Assembly (NCBI RefSeq): GCF_003335045.1
Contig: NZ_QOZG01000009.1
Location: 1 to 64,000 of the forward strand
Reading direction: 5' to 3'
Length of the DNA stretch: 64,000 nt
Origin: Paramesorhizobium salinisoli
Lineage (GTDB): Bacteria > Pseudomonadota > Alphaproteobacteria > Rhizobiales > Rhizobiaceae
A program made the position numbers and the translations under genes. The notes below the pieces were generated by a model. That model searched no databases, had not been told where the DNA came from, and was given only the letters and a program-made list of their open reading frames with translations. Positions 55,860 through 64,000 of the stretch are shown here, in pieces; the stretch's first letter is position 1, and every line of letters begins with the position of its first letter.

Positions 55860-56525
55860 ATGCAGGATCGAACGACCAATCGCATGCTCTATTTCCTGAA
55901 GGTTGCGGGACCTCAGACCGCGGCTTCGCTGGGACAGCGTCTCAATGTGACCCCCGTGGCGGTACGGCAGATGCTGGGCCGGTTGCACGAGGCCGGTCTC
56001 GTCGACTTCGAGGATTCGCGGGAGAGTGTCGGACGTCCGAAGCGCTTCTGGCATTTGACCGAAGCCGGCAACAGCCAGTTTCCTGACAGTCATGCGGCTT
56101 TGACAACCGACATATTGGCATCGGTGTCGGCACTATTCGGCAATGAGGGACTGGAACGCCTGATTTCGCATCGCGCGCAGGCCACGCTCGATCATTACCG
56201 GGCGGCGCTTGAATCCCTTGAAACGGTGGAAGCCAGGGTGGCGGAGCTTGCCAGAATACGATCTGTCGAAGGATATATGGCGACGAGCGAGCGTGATGCC
56301 GATGGCAACTTCATCCTGATCGAGAATCACTGCCCTATCTGCGTTGCCGCCAGTTCTTGCCAGACACTGTGCCGTTCAGAACTTGAAGTCTTTCAAGCCG
56401 CACTTGGACCAGACGTCGAGGTGGACCGATTGGAACACCTTCTCAAGGGCGCAAGACGCTGTGCCTATAGGATCAGGCCAATGAAGCATCAGGGCTCCTG
56501 GCATGCAATGGAATCCATAATCTGA
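55860..56525 (+). CDS. Winged-helix regulator with C-terminal Cys cluster (SufR-like)
   Basis: The 221-residue protein has an N-terminal winged helix (YFLKVAGPQTAASLGQRLNV, VAVRQMLGRLHEAGLVDFED) and, after a helical linker, a cysteine cluster ENHCPICVAASSCQTLCRSE with a further Cys in GARRCAYRIRP. The arrangement C-x2-C-x5-C-x3-C plus one more is like SufR-type repressors that bind an Fe-S cluster. It probably senses redox or iron state and controls the divergent MFS gene. ATG 55860 begins the homologous part; there is no strong ribosome-binding site. Confidence 0.8.
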   Translation: MQDRTTNRMLYFLKVAGPQTAASLGQRLNVTPVAVRQMLGRLHEAGLVDFEDSRESVGRPKRFWHLTEAGNSQFPDSHAALTTDILASVSALFGNEGLERLISHRAQATLDHYRAALESLETVEARVAELARIRSVEGYMATSERDADGNFILIENHCPICVAASSCQTLCRSELEVFQAALGPDVEVDRLEHLLKGARRCAYRIRPMKHQGSWHAMESII

Positions 56526-56541
56526 TCTCCCGGCAAAGACG

Positions 56542-57524
56542 CTACTGATTTTTCCGCCTCAAGGCACCTGCAGCCGTTTCGATTTCGTTGGTCCATATCC
56601 CTCCCGAATAGCCCGCAGGAATTCGCCTGAAGTCTTCCGGCGTGTCGATGCCCGTGGAGAATTCACCTCCGCCATATGGGCCAAGAACAAAAACCTCACT
56701 GCCAGCGGTTTCCATGCGGTTGAGGAAACGGTTAGGCCAGCCCCAGAGCCAGGGGGCGATGTTTATCGGGACGAGAACAACCATGTTGCGGCAGGCCCGG
56801 GGCACAATGCCGGTCCAACCATAGACGATGTAGGGAATGAGACATGCCTTGAGAGATCCGCGTGACATGGTCTTGACCTGCGGCAACTGGCTTTTGAGCC
56901 TGGCTATCGGCTCGTCGCCACCATAGACCATCAGCCGCGCGCGGTGTTCTGCCGGAAGAGTGTCGAGTGTAGCGGCGAGCAATGCGCCTTCATCGGCATC
57001 ACGGCTTTTCATATTAATGAGGAAGCGCCGGTGGGGAAACGTGCTCAGCACTTCATCAAGCGAGGGCATCATTGCGACGCCCTTGCCACGGAAAGGAAAG
57101 GTTTTGCCGCCATCAGCCGTATATCCATAGCCGATATCCAGCTTTCTGAGATCGGCCATCGTGTGCTCACGCGTGATACCCTCGCCATTGGTGCGGCAAT
57201 CGACCGTCCAGTCATGAAAGACTGCAAATTCACCATCGATTGTCGGGTGGACGTCGATCTCGACGATATCGGCGCCTGCTGCAATGCTCGCACGCATTGG
57301 GGGGATGGTATTTTCCAGGAATTCATGTGTCGGCGGCAAAATGCTTCCGCCGAGCAGGTATTATTTTGGAGATTGGTCGTGTCGAAGCGCTGGGCAATGC
57401 CGCGATGCGCCAGCAGTGTGGGCGCATTGCCCGATCTGGAAACCAGAAGACTCGTGTTGTTGAGATAGATGAAGGCGACGAGCAGGAATATGAAGATGAG
57501 GAAAGGGCGCCAGATTCTTCGCAT
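56542..57524 (-). pseudogene. Glycerophosphodiester phosphodiesterase, frameshifted
   Basis: From ATG 57524 the product has a membrane anchor (FLIFIFLLVAFIYLNNTSLL) and the GDPD start LLAHRGIAQRFDTTNLQNNT. Near 57345, in CATTTTG, the frame shifts by one; the next frame carries HEFLENTIPPMRASIAAGAD, IVEIDVHPTIDGEFAVFHDW and DEVLSTFPHRRFLINMKSRD to the stop at 56542. All catalytic residues (HRG, E-N, E-x-D, H-D) exist across the two frames. It is a recent break or a sequencing error in a short T run. The intact enzyme would split glycerophosphodiesters at the outer face of the inner membrane. Confidence 0.85.
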
Positions 57525-57642
57525 GGTTTGATTGCTTTGCGTGCTGATGAGAGGGGTTCCCGGATCTGCGCTGAGTATGGCGACACCACGGACGAACGAC
57601 AATGCGCTCAGGCAGGGGTGATTTCCCGGCGAAAAGTGGGAG

Positions 57643-58659
57643 CTACGGGGCGGTTTTTAAAAGGCCGGTTGTCCTGGCAGGCTTGATACGGCCGCGCCCG
57701 CGCAGCGATTGGCCGGCGAATTTGGCCGCACGCGCATCTTCCGCAAGATCTCCGCGAATGCCGGCGGCAAGCGCAGTCTGCTTGACCAGTCGGGCGATAT
57801 GACGGTCGTTGAGCCGTTCGGATCCGACTGTCTTGCCATCACGCAGGATGCGGCGAAACAGTGGTCCACGCGAAATCCTTGAAAAGCGTATCCAACTCTC
57901 CAGCGCTGCGACCGGGCAGAAGCGTTGGGAAGAGCCGCGCGAAATTTCAACCGTGCGCCCGCGCGTCTGACCGCCAAGCGTCACCCGCATGGCCTTATCC
58001 TCAATGCTGACCCAGCCTGTTCCGTCCTTGCTATCACCTTGGCGAATGTCGAGGCCGGTGATCTCGGAGCGGCGCAGACCGCCGGCAAAGGCGATCAGCA
58101 GAATGGCTCGGTCGCGCAGGCCCCGCAAATCGTGGCCAAGGGTACCGAGCATGGCGAGAAGATCTTCGGTTCCCACCGTTTCCTTGGCAGCCGGCGGGCG
58201 GGCATGGCGGCGGATGCCGGCGATAATATCGGCGATATGGCTGTCGTTACGATCAAGGCCGAAGCCGCGCTGCGCGAAATTCCAGGCCAATCCCGCCAGC
58301 CGGCGCTCAATGGTGGAAACCGATAGCGCCGGAGCACCTTCGTCAGGCGTGGCCTGAGCCATGAGATAAAGGCCTATTTGCTCGATGTCCGGCGGCAGCG
58401 ACTCCAGCCCGCGACGCCGGCACCAAGCCGCATAATGGCGCCAGTCGCTGATATAGGCAGCGTGGGTCTTGGCAGCGTGGCCGGCGTCGCCGCTACGTTC
58501 CGGTTTGGGGATCTGACCCATCGCCATCACGGTGGCGACGATGTCCGGCAGATCGCCATCCCGCTGCTGGGATATGGATCCGACCAATGACGGGCGTGGA
58601 GGAGAATCCGGCGTCCGGGGCGAAATATCTTTCCGGCGGGAAGGATCATCTGAGAGCAT
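57643..58659 (-). pseudogene. Tyrosine recombinase/integrase, C-terminally truncated
   Basis: The 338-residue frame has a SAM-like N-terminal domain (THAAYISDWRHYAAWCRRRG) and the catalytic domain start GLRDRAILLIAFAGGLRRSE with the first Arg. At the second box the text reads AKFAGQSLRGRGRIKPARTT: the His of HxxR is Gln, and the sequence then leaves the family, ending at 57643 without the second His/Trp and the Tyr nucleophile. It is therefore inactive. The break point, about 57720, probably marks a deletion or insertion boundary next to the GDPD gene. Confidence 0.8.
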
Positions 58660-59621
58660 AACACGAGACTTAGCAATTGATGTCCGATAAGGCAAGGTCA
58701 CCGGACGTAAAAGCATGGCGACAGGCGAGGCGGTTTTCAGCAGAAATAGCCGGGACAAGCGCCGTTGCTGGTTGCCGACCTGAAGCGATCCACAGCGCGC
58801 GTCGCCACGGGCCAAATGCGGGCGTCCGGCAGGATAGGACACCGCCGGCATCGCCGATGTTGTTTGGGCACGCGTCGTGCTTCCATAGCGGATATGGGCC
58901 GGTGCCTGTCGGGTAATTTGGGCGGATGGGATCCGGGAGGGGGCTTTCGGTCGAACCCGACCAGCCGCCGCCCAACCCCATTCCTATGAGAACTTGCTCG
59001 CGTCAGCAAAGGCAATCAGGCTGCTCAGGCCTCTATTCCCAAACGACGATGGCTTCCACCTTGATGAGCTTGTCAGCACGCCACGTCATCTGTCGTAACA
59101 CCCCGGTGGTTTCTTTACTCGCGATCTGCGATCACGACGCGGCCCGTAAGATTTTTCGCACCTTCCGCGAGATCTCGTCGAGCGTTGCCATAACCCGGTT
59201 CACCTGTAACAGGGTGGTGGTCAGCTCCGCTCGCGATCAGTGTGTCGCGTGCGGCGCGGAAAAGAGTCTCGTAGAACCTTGTGATTGTCCAACCCGTCAA
59301 TGCTGTACGCATTCAGGAACTGCCTTGCGGCAAACAGTTTGCGGTCGACGGGCTTAGCTCTGCTTCATCGCAGACCGCTTGCAAGTTATTGGCGATGGTT
59401 GTGATCTGGCCTTCGATCAAGCGTGGTGGCTTCCGCTTCTTTCAAATGATAGTCCGGTGCGGCCGCCAGGCATGGGAAGCGCAGGGCTGTCAAGCACGTG
59501 TTCATTTGTTTGTACGCGCGAGCGGTTTGCGTACAGAATTTTCAACATAATTGGGGTGATGTGGGGCTTATACGCGAGTGCGTATAGGTGAAATAAGTCG
59601 GGGAAACGAACTGAGTTGGCG
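58660..59621. other. Degraded region without intact gene
   Basis: About 960 bases between the truncated integrase and a small conserved gene show no intact coding sequence on either strand. The minus strand from about 59460 to 59025 holds shreds recalling a Rid-family (YjgF) protein: IEGQITTIANNLQAVCDEAE near 59400 and ADKLIKVEAIVVWE near 59040, in different frames with stops. This assignment is tentative. The composition is less regular than in neighbouring genes, consistent with decayed insertion DNA. Confidence 0.3.
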
Positions 59622-59837
59622 ATGGAAACCTATGAGGAAGAGCGGATCGCGGCGCTGGACGGGCGGCGAAGGGACGAAGCGAACGGCGGGCCGGATAGGC
59701 CGTCTCTGGAAGAGCGGTTCGGGCCGGAATCGTTCGGCTGTCACGAAGCCATGCATGTGACGCAGCTGGTGGTGGATTTGAGCCAACTGGTGCAACACAG
59801 CGCGGTGCTTTTGAATCCGGTCTGGCATCGCCGCTAA
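59622..59837 (+). CDS. Small conserved hypothetical protein
   Basis: The 71-residue protein contains RPSLEERFGPESFGCHEAMH followed by VTQLVVDLSQLVQHSAVLLN and ends PVWHRR. I recall this S-L-E-E-R-F-G-P-x-x-F-G-C-H-E-A core from many short uncharacterised rhizobial proteins, so it is likely real. The charged N terminus and conserved Cys-His could bind a metal, but no function is known. The ribosome-binding site is weak. It lies 11 bases from the convergent SMP-30-type gene. Confidence 0.6.
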   Translation: METYEEERIAALDGRRRDEANGGPDRPSLEERFGPESFGCHEAMHVTQLVVDLSQLVQHSAVLLNPVWHRR

Positions 59838-59848
59838 GAGGCAAAGTG

Positions 59849-60793
59849 TCAGTTCAGCGGAACGATCACAATATGGAAGGAGCCGGGGCTCTGATCTTCC
59901 AACCCATCGACCATACGGTGGCGAATATGGGACTCAGTGACATAGGCGATCCCATCGCCGGCAACCGTAAGGTTGACCGGGCTGTTCAGACCTTCCGCAA
60001 TCACCTCGATCTTGCGTTGACCAGCGACAACCGGATCGGCGATCCGCAACACCCGGCCGTTACCTGACTGCACAGCGCTCTCGAGCAGGATTAAGGACCC
60101 GTCCGGCGCAAATCGCATGCCGTCTGGATTCTCGATTGGTCGTGGCAGGTCCAGTTGACGTAGGTTGCTGTTCTCGTAGAGGTAAATCTGACCTGAGCTG
60201 AAATTGCCGATTGCGACAGTGCCGTTCTCGGCTCGTGCTATGCCGCCTGCGCCGATGCCGCTTTCATGGGTGAGCCGGTCATCCTGCAGCACGGTCTCGA
60301 ATTCCGTGCCGCCAGGAGCCAGACGCAGCAGCCGCCCGCCGTTGCTTTCGGTAATCAATATGCTGCCTTCGGGCTCGACTGCTATGTCATTGGTAAAGCC
60401 TACCGTCAGCGGCGTGGTCTGAAGTACCTCCCCTGTATTCGCGTCCAATGCGAAGATGCGCGGTGTGCGAGGCTTCCCCGCCGGAAGGAAATCGGGGGAA
60501 GCACCCCAAAGGACGTTCCGTTCCCTGTCCAACCTGAGCGACGTCCCGGCAAAAATGTCCGGTGCTCCCTCATGCAGCTTCGACCATTCGCCATCTGGTG
60601 AGCGTCGCAGAACGCCGCCCTGGGTGATCTGGCCGATATACAGCGTGCCGTCATTGGCATGGGTTATGCCGTTCGGATAGACACCACCCTCGGGCAAGGC
60701 GATCCGCTCGAGGCGATCAGACGCAGTATTGGCATTTGCTGCCCCCACGGTCAGCAGCATAGCGCAGGTGAGCGACGTCAACATCTTGATCAT
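59849..60793 (-). CDS. SMP-30/gluconolactonase-like beta-propeller, secreted
   Basis: The 314-residue protein has a signal peptide (SLTCAMLLTVGAANA) and repeated propeller blades: GVYPNGITHANDGTLYIGQI, TVGFTNDIAVEPEGSILITE, GAGGIARAENGTVAIGNFSS and IENPDGMRFAPDGSLILLES. The pattern N-D/PDG...L resembles SMP-30/gluconolactonase/NHL-type proteins, which open sugar lactones at a divalent metal. Its ATG overlaps the stop of the SDR gene, so dehydrogenase and lactonase probably act in sequence. Confidence 0.83.
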   Translation of the reverse strand: MIKMLTSLTCAMLLTVGAANANTASDRLERIALPEGGVYPNGITHANDGTLYIGQITQGGVLRRSPDGEWSKLHEGAPDIFAGTSLRLDRERNVLWGASPDFLPAGKPRTPRIFALDANTGEVLQTTPLTVGFTNDIAVEPEGSILITESNGGRLLRLAPGGTEFETVLQDDRLTHESGIGAGGIARAENGTVAIGNFSSGQIYLYENSNLRQLDLPRPIENPDGMRFAPDGSLILLESAVQSGNGRVLRIADPVVAGQRKIEVIAEGLNSPVNLTVAGDGIAYVTESHIRHRMVDGLEDQSPGSFHIVIVPLN

Positions 60794-61599
60794 GCGTGGT
60801 TCTCCTTCTGTGTTTCATTGGTCGTCCACGCCCTGTGGCCTGGAATGGTGTAGCCCCCGTCGACCAAAATGTTCTGACCCATCACAAAACGGGCGGCGTC
60901 CGACGACAGCCAGACGACCACCTCCGCGACATCCTCGGGCGTCCCGAGGCGGCCAGCAGGCGTGTGATGGATGAACGGTCGCACGGCATCGTTGTCGGCT
61001 GCGGCGAGCCGGAACATCGGCGTGTCAATTATGCCCGGATTGACATTGTTGATGCGGATGCCATCAGGCGCTCCCTCTTGCGCGAGCGCGCGGATCATCC
61101 CATCCAGCGCCGACTTCGACGCCGAATAGGCCGACGATCCAGGGAATGCGCCGTGCGCAAGCCATGAGGACGTATTGACGATCGATCCGCCCTTTCCCAG
61201 GCGGCGCATAACGATGATCTCATGCTTGCAGCACAACCATACGCCCTTCAGATTGACGGCGATGGTCGTGTCGAAGTCGGCCTCTTCCATATTCGAGGCC
61301 GGCAGGAAGCTGCCGAGACTGCCGGCATTGTTAAAGCTGGCATCGATGCCGCCGAACTTCTCGAGTGTCTTTGCCAACATGTTCTCAACGTCAGCATTGG
61401 CTGAGACGTCGGTCGGGATAATCAGCGGAACAGCGCCATGGGACGTGACAAGCTCGGCCGTCTCTTCCAGCGCGAGAGTTTGGCGACCGGCCAGAACGAC
61501 GCCGCGAGCGCCGGCTTTGGCATATGCGACCGCGGCCGCCCGTCCAATTCCGGAACCGGCTCCGGTGACGAGCGCGACGCGATGTGCGAAATCAGGCAT
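60790..61599 (-). CDS. SDR-family oxidoreductase
   Basis: A classical 269-residue SDR: RVALVTGAGSGIGRAAAVAY, SFNNAGSLGS, IVNTSSWLAHGAFPGSSAYS and YSASKSALDGMIRALAQEG with the Tyr-Lys pair, ending FVMGQNILVDGGYTIPG. GGAG six bases before ATG 61599. Operon with the SMP-30-type gene suggests oxidation of a sugar to a lactone that the partner opens. Divergent from the LysR gene, whose palindromic operator lies between. Confidence 0.92.
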   Translation of the reverse strand: MPDFAHRVALVTGAGSGIGRAAAVAYAKAGARGVVLAGRQTLALEETAELVTSHGAVPLIIPTDVSANADVENMLAKTLEKFGGIDASFNNAGSLGSFLPASNMEEADFDTTIAVNLKGVWLCCKHEIIVMRRLGKGGSIVNTSSWLAHGAFPGSSAYSASKSALDGMIRALAQEGAPDGIRINNVNPGIIDTPMFRLAAADNDAVRPFIHHTPAGRLGTPEDVAEVVVWLSSDAARFVMGQNILVDGGYTIPGHRAWTTNETQKENHA

Positions 61600-61664
61600 C
61601 AATTTCTCCTTTCATGCGATGAAAGGAAGATGGCGTCTTTTTGCTGACAATGAATGGGCTAAAT

Positions 61665-61682
61665 TAGCATCAATTGATGCTA
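61665..61682. promoter_or_regulatory. 18-bp perfect palindrome, LysR-type operator
   Basis: TAGCATCAA-TTGATGCTA is a perfect dyad midway between the divergent SDR and LysR genes (starts at 61599 and 61709). It contains the T-N11-A pattern of LysR boxes and probably controls the SDR/SMP-30 pair and the regulator itself. Its overlap with an upstream in-frame ATG at 61682 argues for translation from 61709. Confidence 0.72.
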
Positions 61683-61708
61683 TGACAGCAATAAAGGTGA
61701 TCTGTACA

Positions 61709-62608
61709 ATGGAAAGGCCACTGGCGAGCGAGAACCTGGTCGAATTCGTCATGGTCCTCCGCAAGGCAAGTTACGTTGCCGCGGCCCGTGCTCTTGCCCT
61801 TCACCCCTCGGTCCTCAGCCGCCGGATCAAGGCGCTCGAAGCGGAAATGGGCGTACGCCTGCTGAATCGCGATACGCGCAATGTCACGCTGACCGAAGCG
61901 GGCACCGTTTTTTTTGAGCACGCGATAGATGTTCTTTCCCGGCTCAACGACGCCCGAGCGGCCGTATCCCGCTATGCGGAGCAGCCCGCCGGCATGTTGC
62001 GTCTCGCACTGCCGAATATTTTCGGCCAGACCCAGATCGCCCCGCGCCTCCCGGCCTTCATGCGCACGTATCCGGACTTACGGTTCGATCTGCATTTTAG
62101 CGATCATGTCGTCGATCTCGTGAGCGACCGCTTTGACGCCGCCGTGCGGATCGGTGCGAGCGAAAGCAGCGGCGATTATCGGATGAAGAAGATCGCCGAG
62201 AACACCCGCTTCCTGGTGGCCTCGCAATCCTATGTCGAGGCCCATGGGAGCCCTACGCACCCGGGAGAGTTGCACTCACACCGGACCCTGCACTTCTCTA
62301 CCCTCATTCATGGTGCGCGTTGGCGGCTGAACGGGCCAAACGGCTCCGTGGAGGTTTCGGTCGATCCCGTTATGAATTCGGACAATATCACGGCATTGCA
62401 TCACGCGGCTCTCGCCGGCCAGGGCATCGCCATTCTCGCGGGCTTCATCGCAGACGCAGACATCAAGGCCGGTCGGCTGGTGTTGGTGATGGAAGGATAC
62501 AGACCCGCGCCAAGCACTGTGTCAATCATCTACCCCCGCGCATCGATCCTTCCAAGAAAGGTGCGCGCATTCATCGACTTCATGTCCACAGAGTTCTCCG
62601 GCACATAA
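61709..62608 (+). CDS. LysR-family transcriptional regulator
   Basis: The 299-residue LysR protein has ASENLVEFVMVLRKASYVAA, the recognition segment LALHPSVLSRRIKALEAEMG and an effector domain starting GMLRLALPNIFGQTQIAPRL with AVRIGASESSGDYRMKKIA. The start at ATG 61709 lies after the operator; upstream in-frame codons read through it. The divergent SDR/lactonase pair is the likely target. Confidence 0.9.
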   Translation: MERPLASENLVEFVMVLRKASYVAAARALALHPSVLSRRIKALEAEMGVRLLNRDTRNVTLTEAGTVFFEHAIDVLSRLNDARAAVSRYAEQPAGMLRLALPNIFGQTQIAPRLPAFMRTYPDLRFDLHFSDHVVDLVSDRFDAAVRIGASESSGDYRMKKIAENTRFLVASQSYVEAHGSPTHPGELHSHRTLHFSTLIHGARWRLNGPNGSVEVSVDPVMNSDNITALHHAALAGQGIAILAGFIADADIKAGRLVLVMEGYRPAPSTVSIIYPRASILPRKVRAFIDFMSTEFSGT

Positions 62609-62789
62609 TTTAGAAACTAAAGCAATGTTTCCCTTATGCCAGTGCCGCGAAAGAAAGCTGCCGGGCAGAGGCTCCTGCTCGCGGCACCTAAAGCAGGCAT
62701 TGGTATCGCTCCCAGGCCATCCGGGTTAAGATGCGTAGCTGAGAACGGGCGCGGGCGCTTCGTCGGACCACCTACGTCAGGAGGATACT

Positions 62790-63374
62790 GTGATATCGCC
62801 AGTAGTGAAATTGATGGCCGCGGCCGAGGAAAATGTTGCGATCGAAACAGTCTTGCTGGCGTTTGCAGCCGATCCGATGGCACGATGGACCTGGCCGCAT
62901 GCCCATCAGTATCTTGCGGCCATGCCACGGATGATCCGGGCGTTCGGGAGCAGCGCTTTCTCTAACCGAAGCGCCTTTTGCACCGACGGCTATGCCGGGA
63001 CGGCGCTGTGGCTGCCGCCCGGAATACATGCCGACGAGGAGGAGCTTGGTGCGGTGCTCGAGAGCACGGTTGCGAGCGCTCTTGCCCCCGAAACCACGGC
63101 GATATTCGAGCAGATGGCCGCATACCACCCGACCGAACCACATTGGTACCTGCCCCTGATCGGCGTCGACCCGGCGCATCAAGGCGAAGGTCACGGCGAC
63201 GCCTTGATGGCGTACGCACTTGCACGGTGCGATAGCGATCACGCGCCAGCCTATCTGGAATCCTCGAACCCGCGCAACATTCCGTTCTATCGACGCCACG
63301 GCTTCGAACCGCTCGGCGCAATCCAGGTCGGTTCATCGCCAACGCTCGTCCCTATGCTGCGGCGGCCCCGTTGA
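62790..63374 (+). CDS. GNAT-family N-acetyltransferase
   Basis: The 194-residue protein has the acetyl-CoA site LIGVDPAHQGEGHGDALMAY (variant of Q/RxxGxG/A, here QGEGHG) and the C-terminal NPRNIPFYRRHGFEPLGAIQ. The N-terminal half (VLLAFAADPMARWTWPHAHQ, TALWLPPGIHADEEEL) matches a GNAT subgroup of unknown acceptor. GTG 62790 has AGGAGG five bases upstream, which decides the start. No clear operon partner. Confidence 0.9.
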   Translation: MISPVVKLMAAAEENVAIETVLLAFAADPMARWTWPHAHQYLAAMPRMIRAFGSSAFSNRSAFCTDGYAGTALWLPPGIHADEEELGAVLESTVASALAPETTAIFEQMAAYHPTEPHWYLPLIGVDPAHQGEGHGDALMAYALARCDSDHAPAYLESSNPRNIPFYRRHGFEPLGAIQVGSSPTLVPMLRRPR

Positions 63375-63693
63375 GCTTCAGTTCGATCAGATAGCTTGCG
63401 GCGCGGAGTGCGCGGCAACCCAGGCAACCGCCCCCGCAAAGGGTGGAGAACGTTATGATCGCTTCCTTGAGGCTCTCGGTCGACGACTCTCGAATGGTCA
63501 AAGGTTGAGGGTGAGGTGCCAGAGGATCGTTGATACGGGCCCAAGCATGAGCGACGCTTCCCATCGTACTTGGCTGTGGCTGGTCTGCCAACCTCGTCCC
63601 GCCAAGAGGTGTCAATTCGTCATTAATCTGGCGCTAAGTCCATCCAACATAGGATCGTCAATGGCGGCCAGAGGAAGAGGGCGGTGATGGACG
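63375..63693. other. Intergenic region without recognisable gene
   Basis: Open frames exist on both strands but show no family features. A minus-strand frame with a short Cys-rich piece (TLCGGGCLGCRA, about 63400-63450) is the only notable text and is not enough to call a gene. Confidence 0.35.
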
Positions 63694-63990
63694 GTGACGA
63701 AAGGCGTTTCGGTAGAGAGAGACTTGCGAACGACAATCGCGCGCCGGATTGGGCGGATTGCCGGGGCCGAGGCGTCCGAGCGGCTGGACGCGGTAGTGTT
63801 GTTCATTGCCCGACTGATCGGCAGGCGGATGGCGCGTGAGGATTACGAGAAGGCCATGCTCGCCGCCAATGACAACAACGATCCCGAAGGAGAGACAGAC
63901 GCGCAGGAGATCATCAGGGTGCTGATGATAATTGAGGCAGGCCGGAAACGGACTTTGCGTTTGAACTCAGGTTACCTACATGATATCTAG
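63694..63990 (+). CDS. Small hypothetical protein of accessory-element type
   Basis: A 98-residue frame starting with GTG encodes ERDLRTTIARRIGRIAGAEA, LFIARLIGRRMAREDYEKAM and a tail with AANDNNDPEGETDAQEIIRV. The I-A-R-x-I-G-R-x-M-A-R-E...A-N-D-N pattern is common in short uncharacterised proteins near recombination or plasmid genes of rhizobia. Function unknown. The start is uncertain: an ATG at 63687 lies in another frame and no strong ribosome-binding site is visible. Confidence 0.5.
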   Translation: MTKGVSVERDLRTTIARRIGRIAGAEASERLDAVVLFIARLIGRRMAREDYEKAMLAANDNNDPEGETDAQEIIRVLMIIEAGRKRTLRLNSGYLHDI

Positions 63991-64000
63991 AAGTATGATC

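Overview
The window is a GC-rich (about 60%) stretch of an alphaproteobacterial genome. The gene styles point to Hyphomicrobiales (the Rhizobium, Phyllobacterium, Mesorhizobium or Brucella/Ochrobactrum sphere): ABC sugar operons with a single ATPase domain, many LysR/GntR/RpiR regulators, DmpA and gsi-type peptide operons, and a DUF6088 AbiEi antitoxin. I see no rRNA, tRNA, CRISPR array or replication gene. The content is that of a catabolic accessory replicon (chromid or megaplasmid) or an accessory chromosome segment.

Layout. (1) 1-9100 is a decayed accessory zone: an IS5 transposase cut by the window edge, an intact VapBC pair, an AbiE-type pair with intact antitoxin and wrecked toxin, two further broken defence-like genes, an orphan MbcA/ParS-type antitoxin gene, a kumamolisin-type protease with its catalytic middle deleted, an isolated purC, and remnants of a resolvase and an IS110-like transposase. 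(2) 9.07-18.5 kb is a LacI-controlled locus: sugar ABC transporter (binding protein, single ATPase, permease), phosphotriesterase-fold hydrolase, DUF1355 amidotransferase-like protein, an inverted ribokinase, a BtpA/SgcQ protein, a TenA-like protein and a zinc amidohydrolase. (3) 18.7-26.9 kb holds an SDR protein without the usual YxxxK, an RraA-type protein, three DapA/NanA-family aldolases, a NanR-like regulator and a TRAP transporter whose binding protein resembles SiaP: probably uptake and cleavage of a sialic-acid-like or other 2-keto sugar acid. (4) 27.1-35.1 kb is a set of small units: ArsR/SRPBCC/VOC, a class A beta-lactamase with an AmpR-like regulator, LysR/quinone oxidoreductase, an APC permease and a Nudix hydrolase. 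(5) 35.5-45.7 kb, minus strand, is a peptide operon: RpiR regulator, isoaspartyl peptidase, gsiABCD-type transporter, DmpA and DppA D-aminopeptidases and a frameshifted D-amino-acid aminotransferase. (6) 46.0-57.5 kb carries an endonuclease/phosphatase-fold protein, a chromate transporter, a three-subunit periplasmic sugar/sugar-acid dehydrogenase with cytochrome c, LysR/SDR, an MFS exporter with a divergent cysteine-rich regulator, and a frameshifted GDPD gene. (7) 57.6-64.0 kb starts with a tyrosine recombinase that has lost its C-terminal catalytic residues, then a degraded zone, an SMP-30/SDR pair with a divergent LysR, a GNAT protein and small hypothetical proteins.

The most notable material is the ribosyl/amide-type operon with the inverted kinase, the multi-aldolase TRAP cluster, the D-peptide operon, and the graveyard of toxin/abortive-infection genes in which antitoxins survive their toxins. 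Several genes are broken by single-base shifts; some of these could be sequencing errors. Family assignments come from reading motifs, without database searches.
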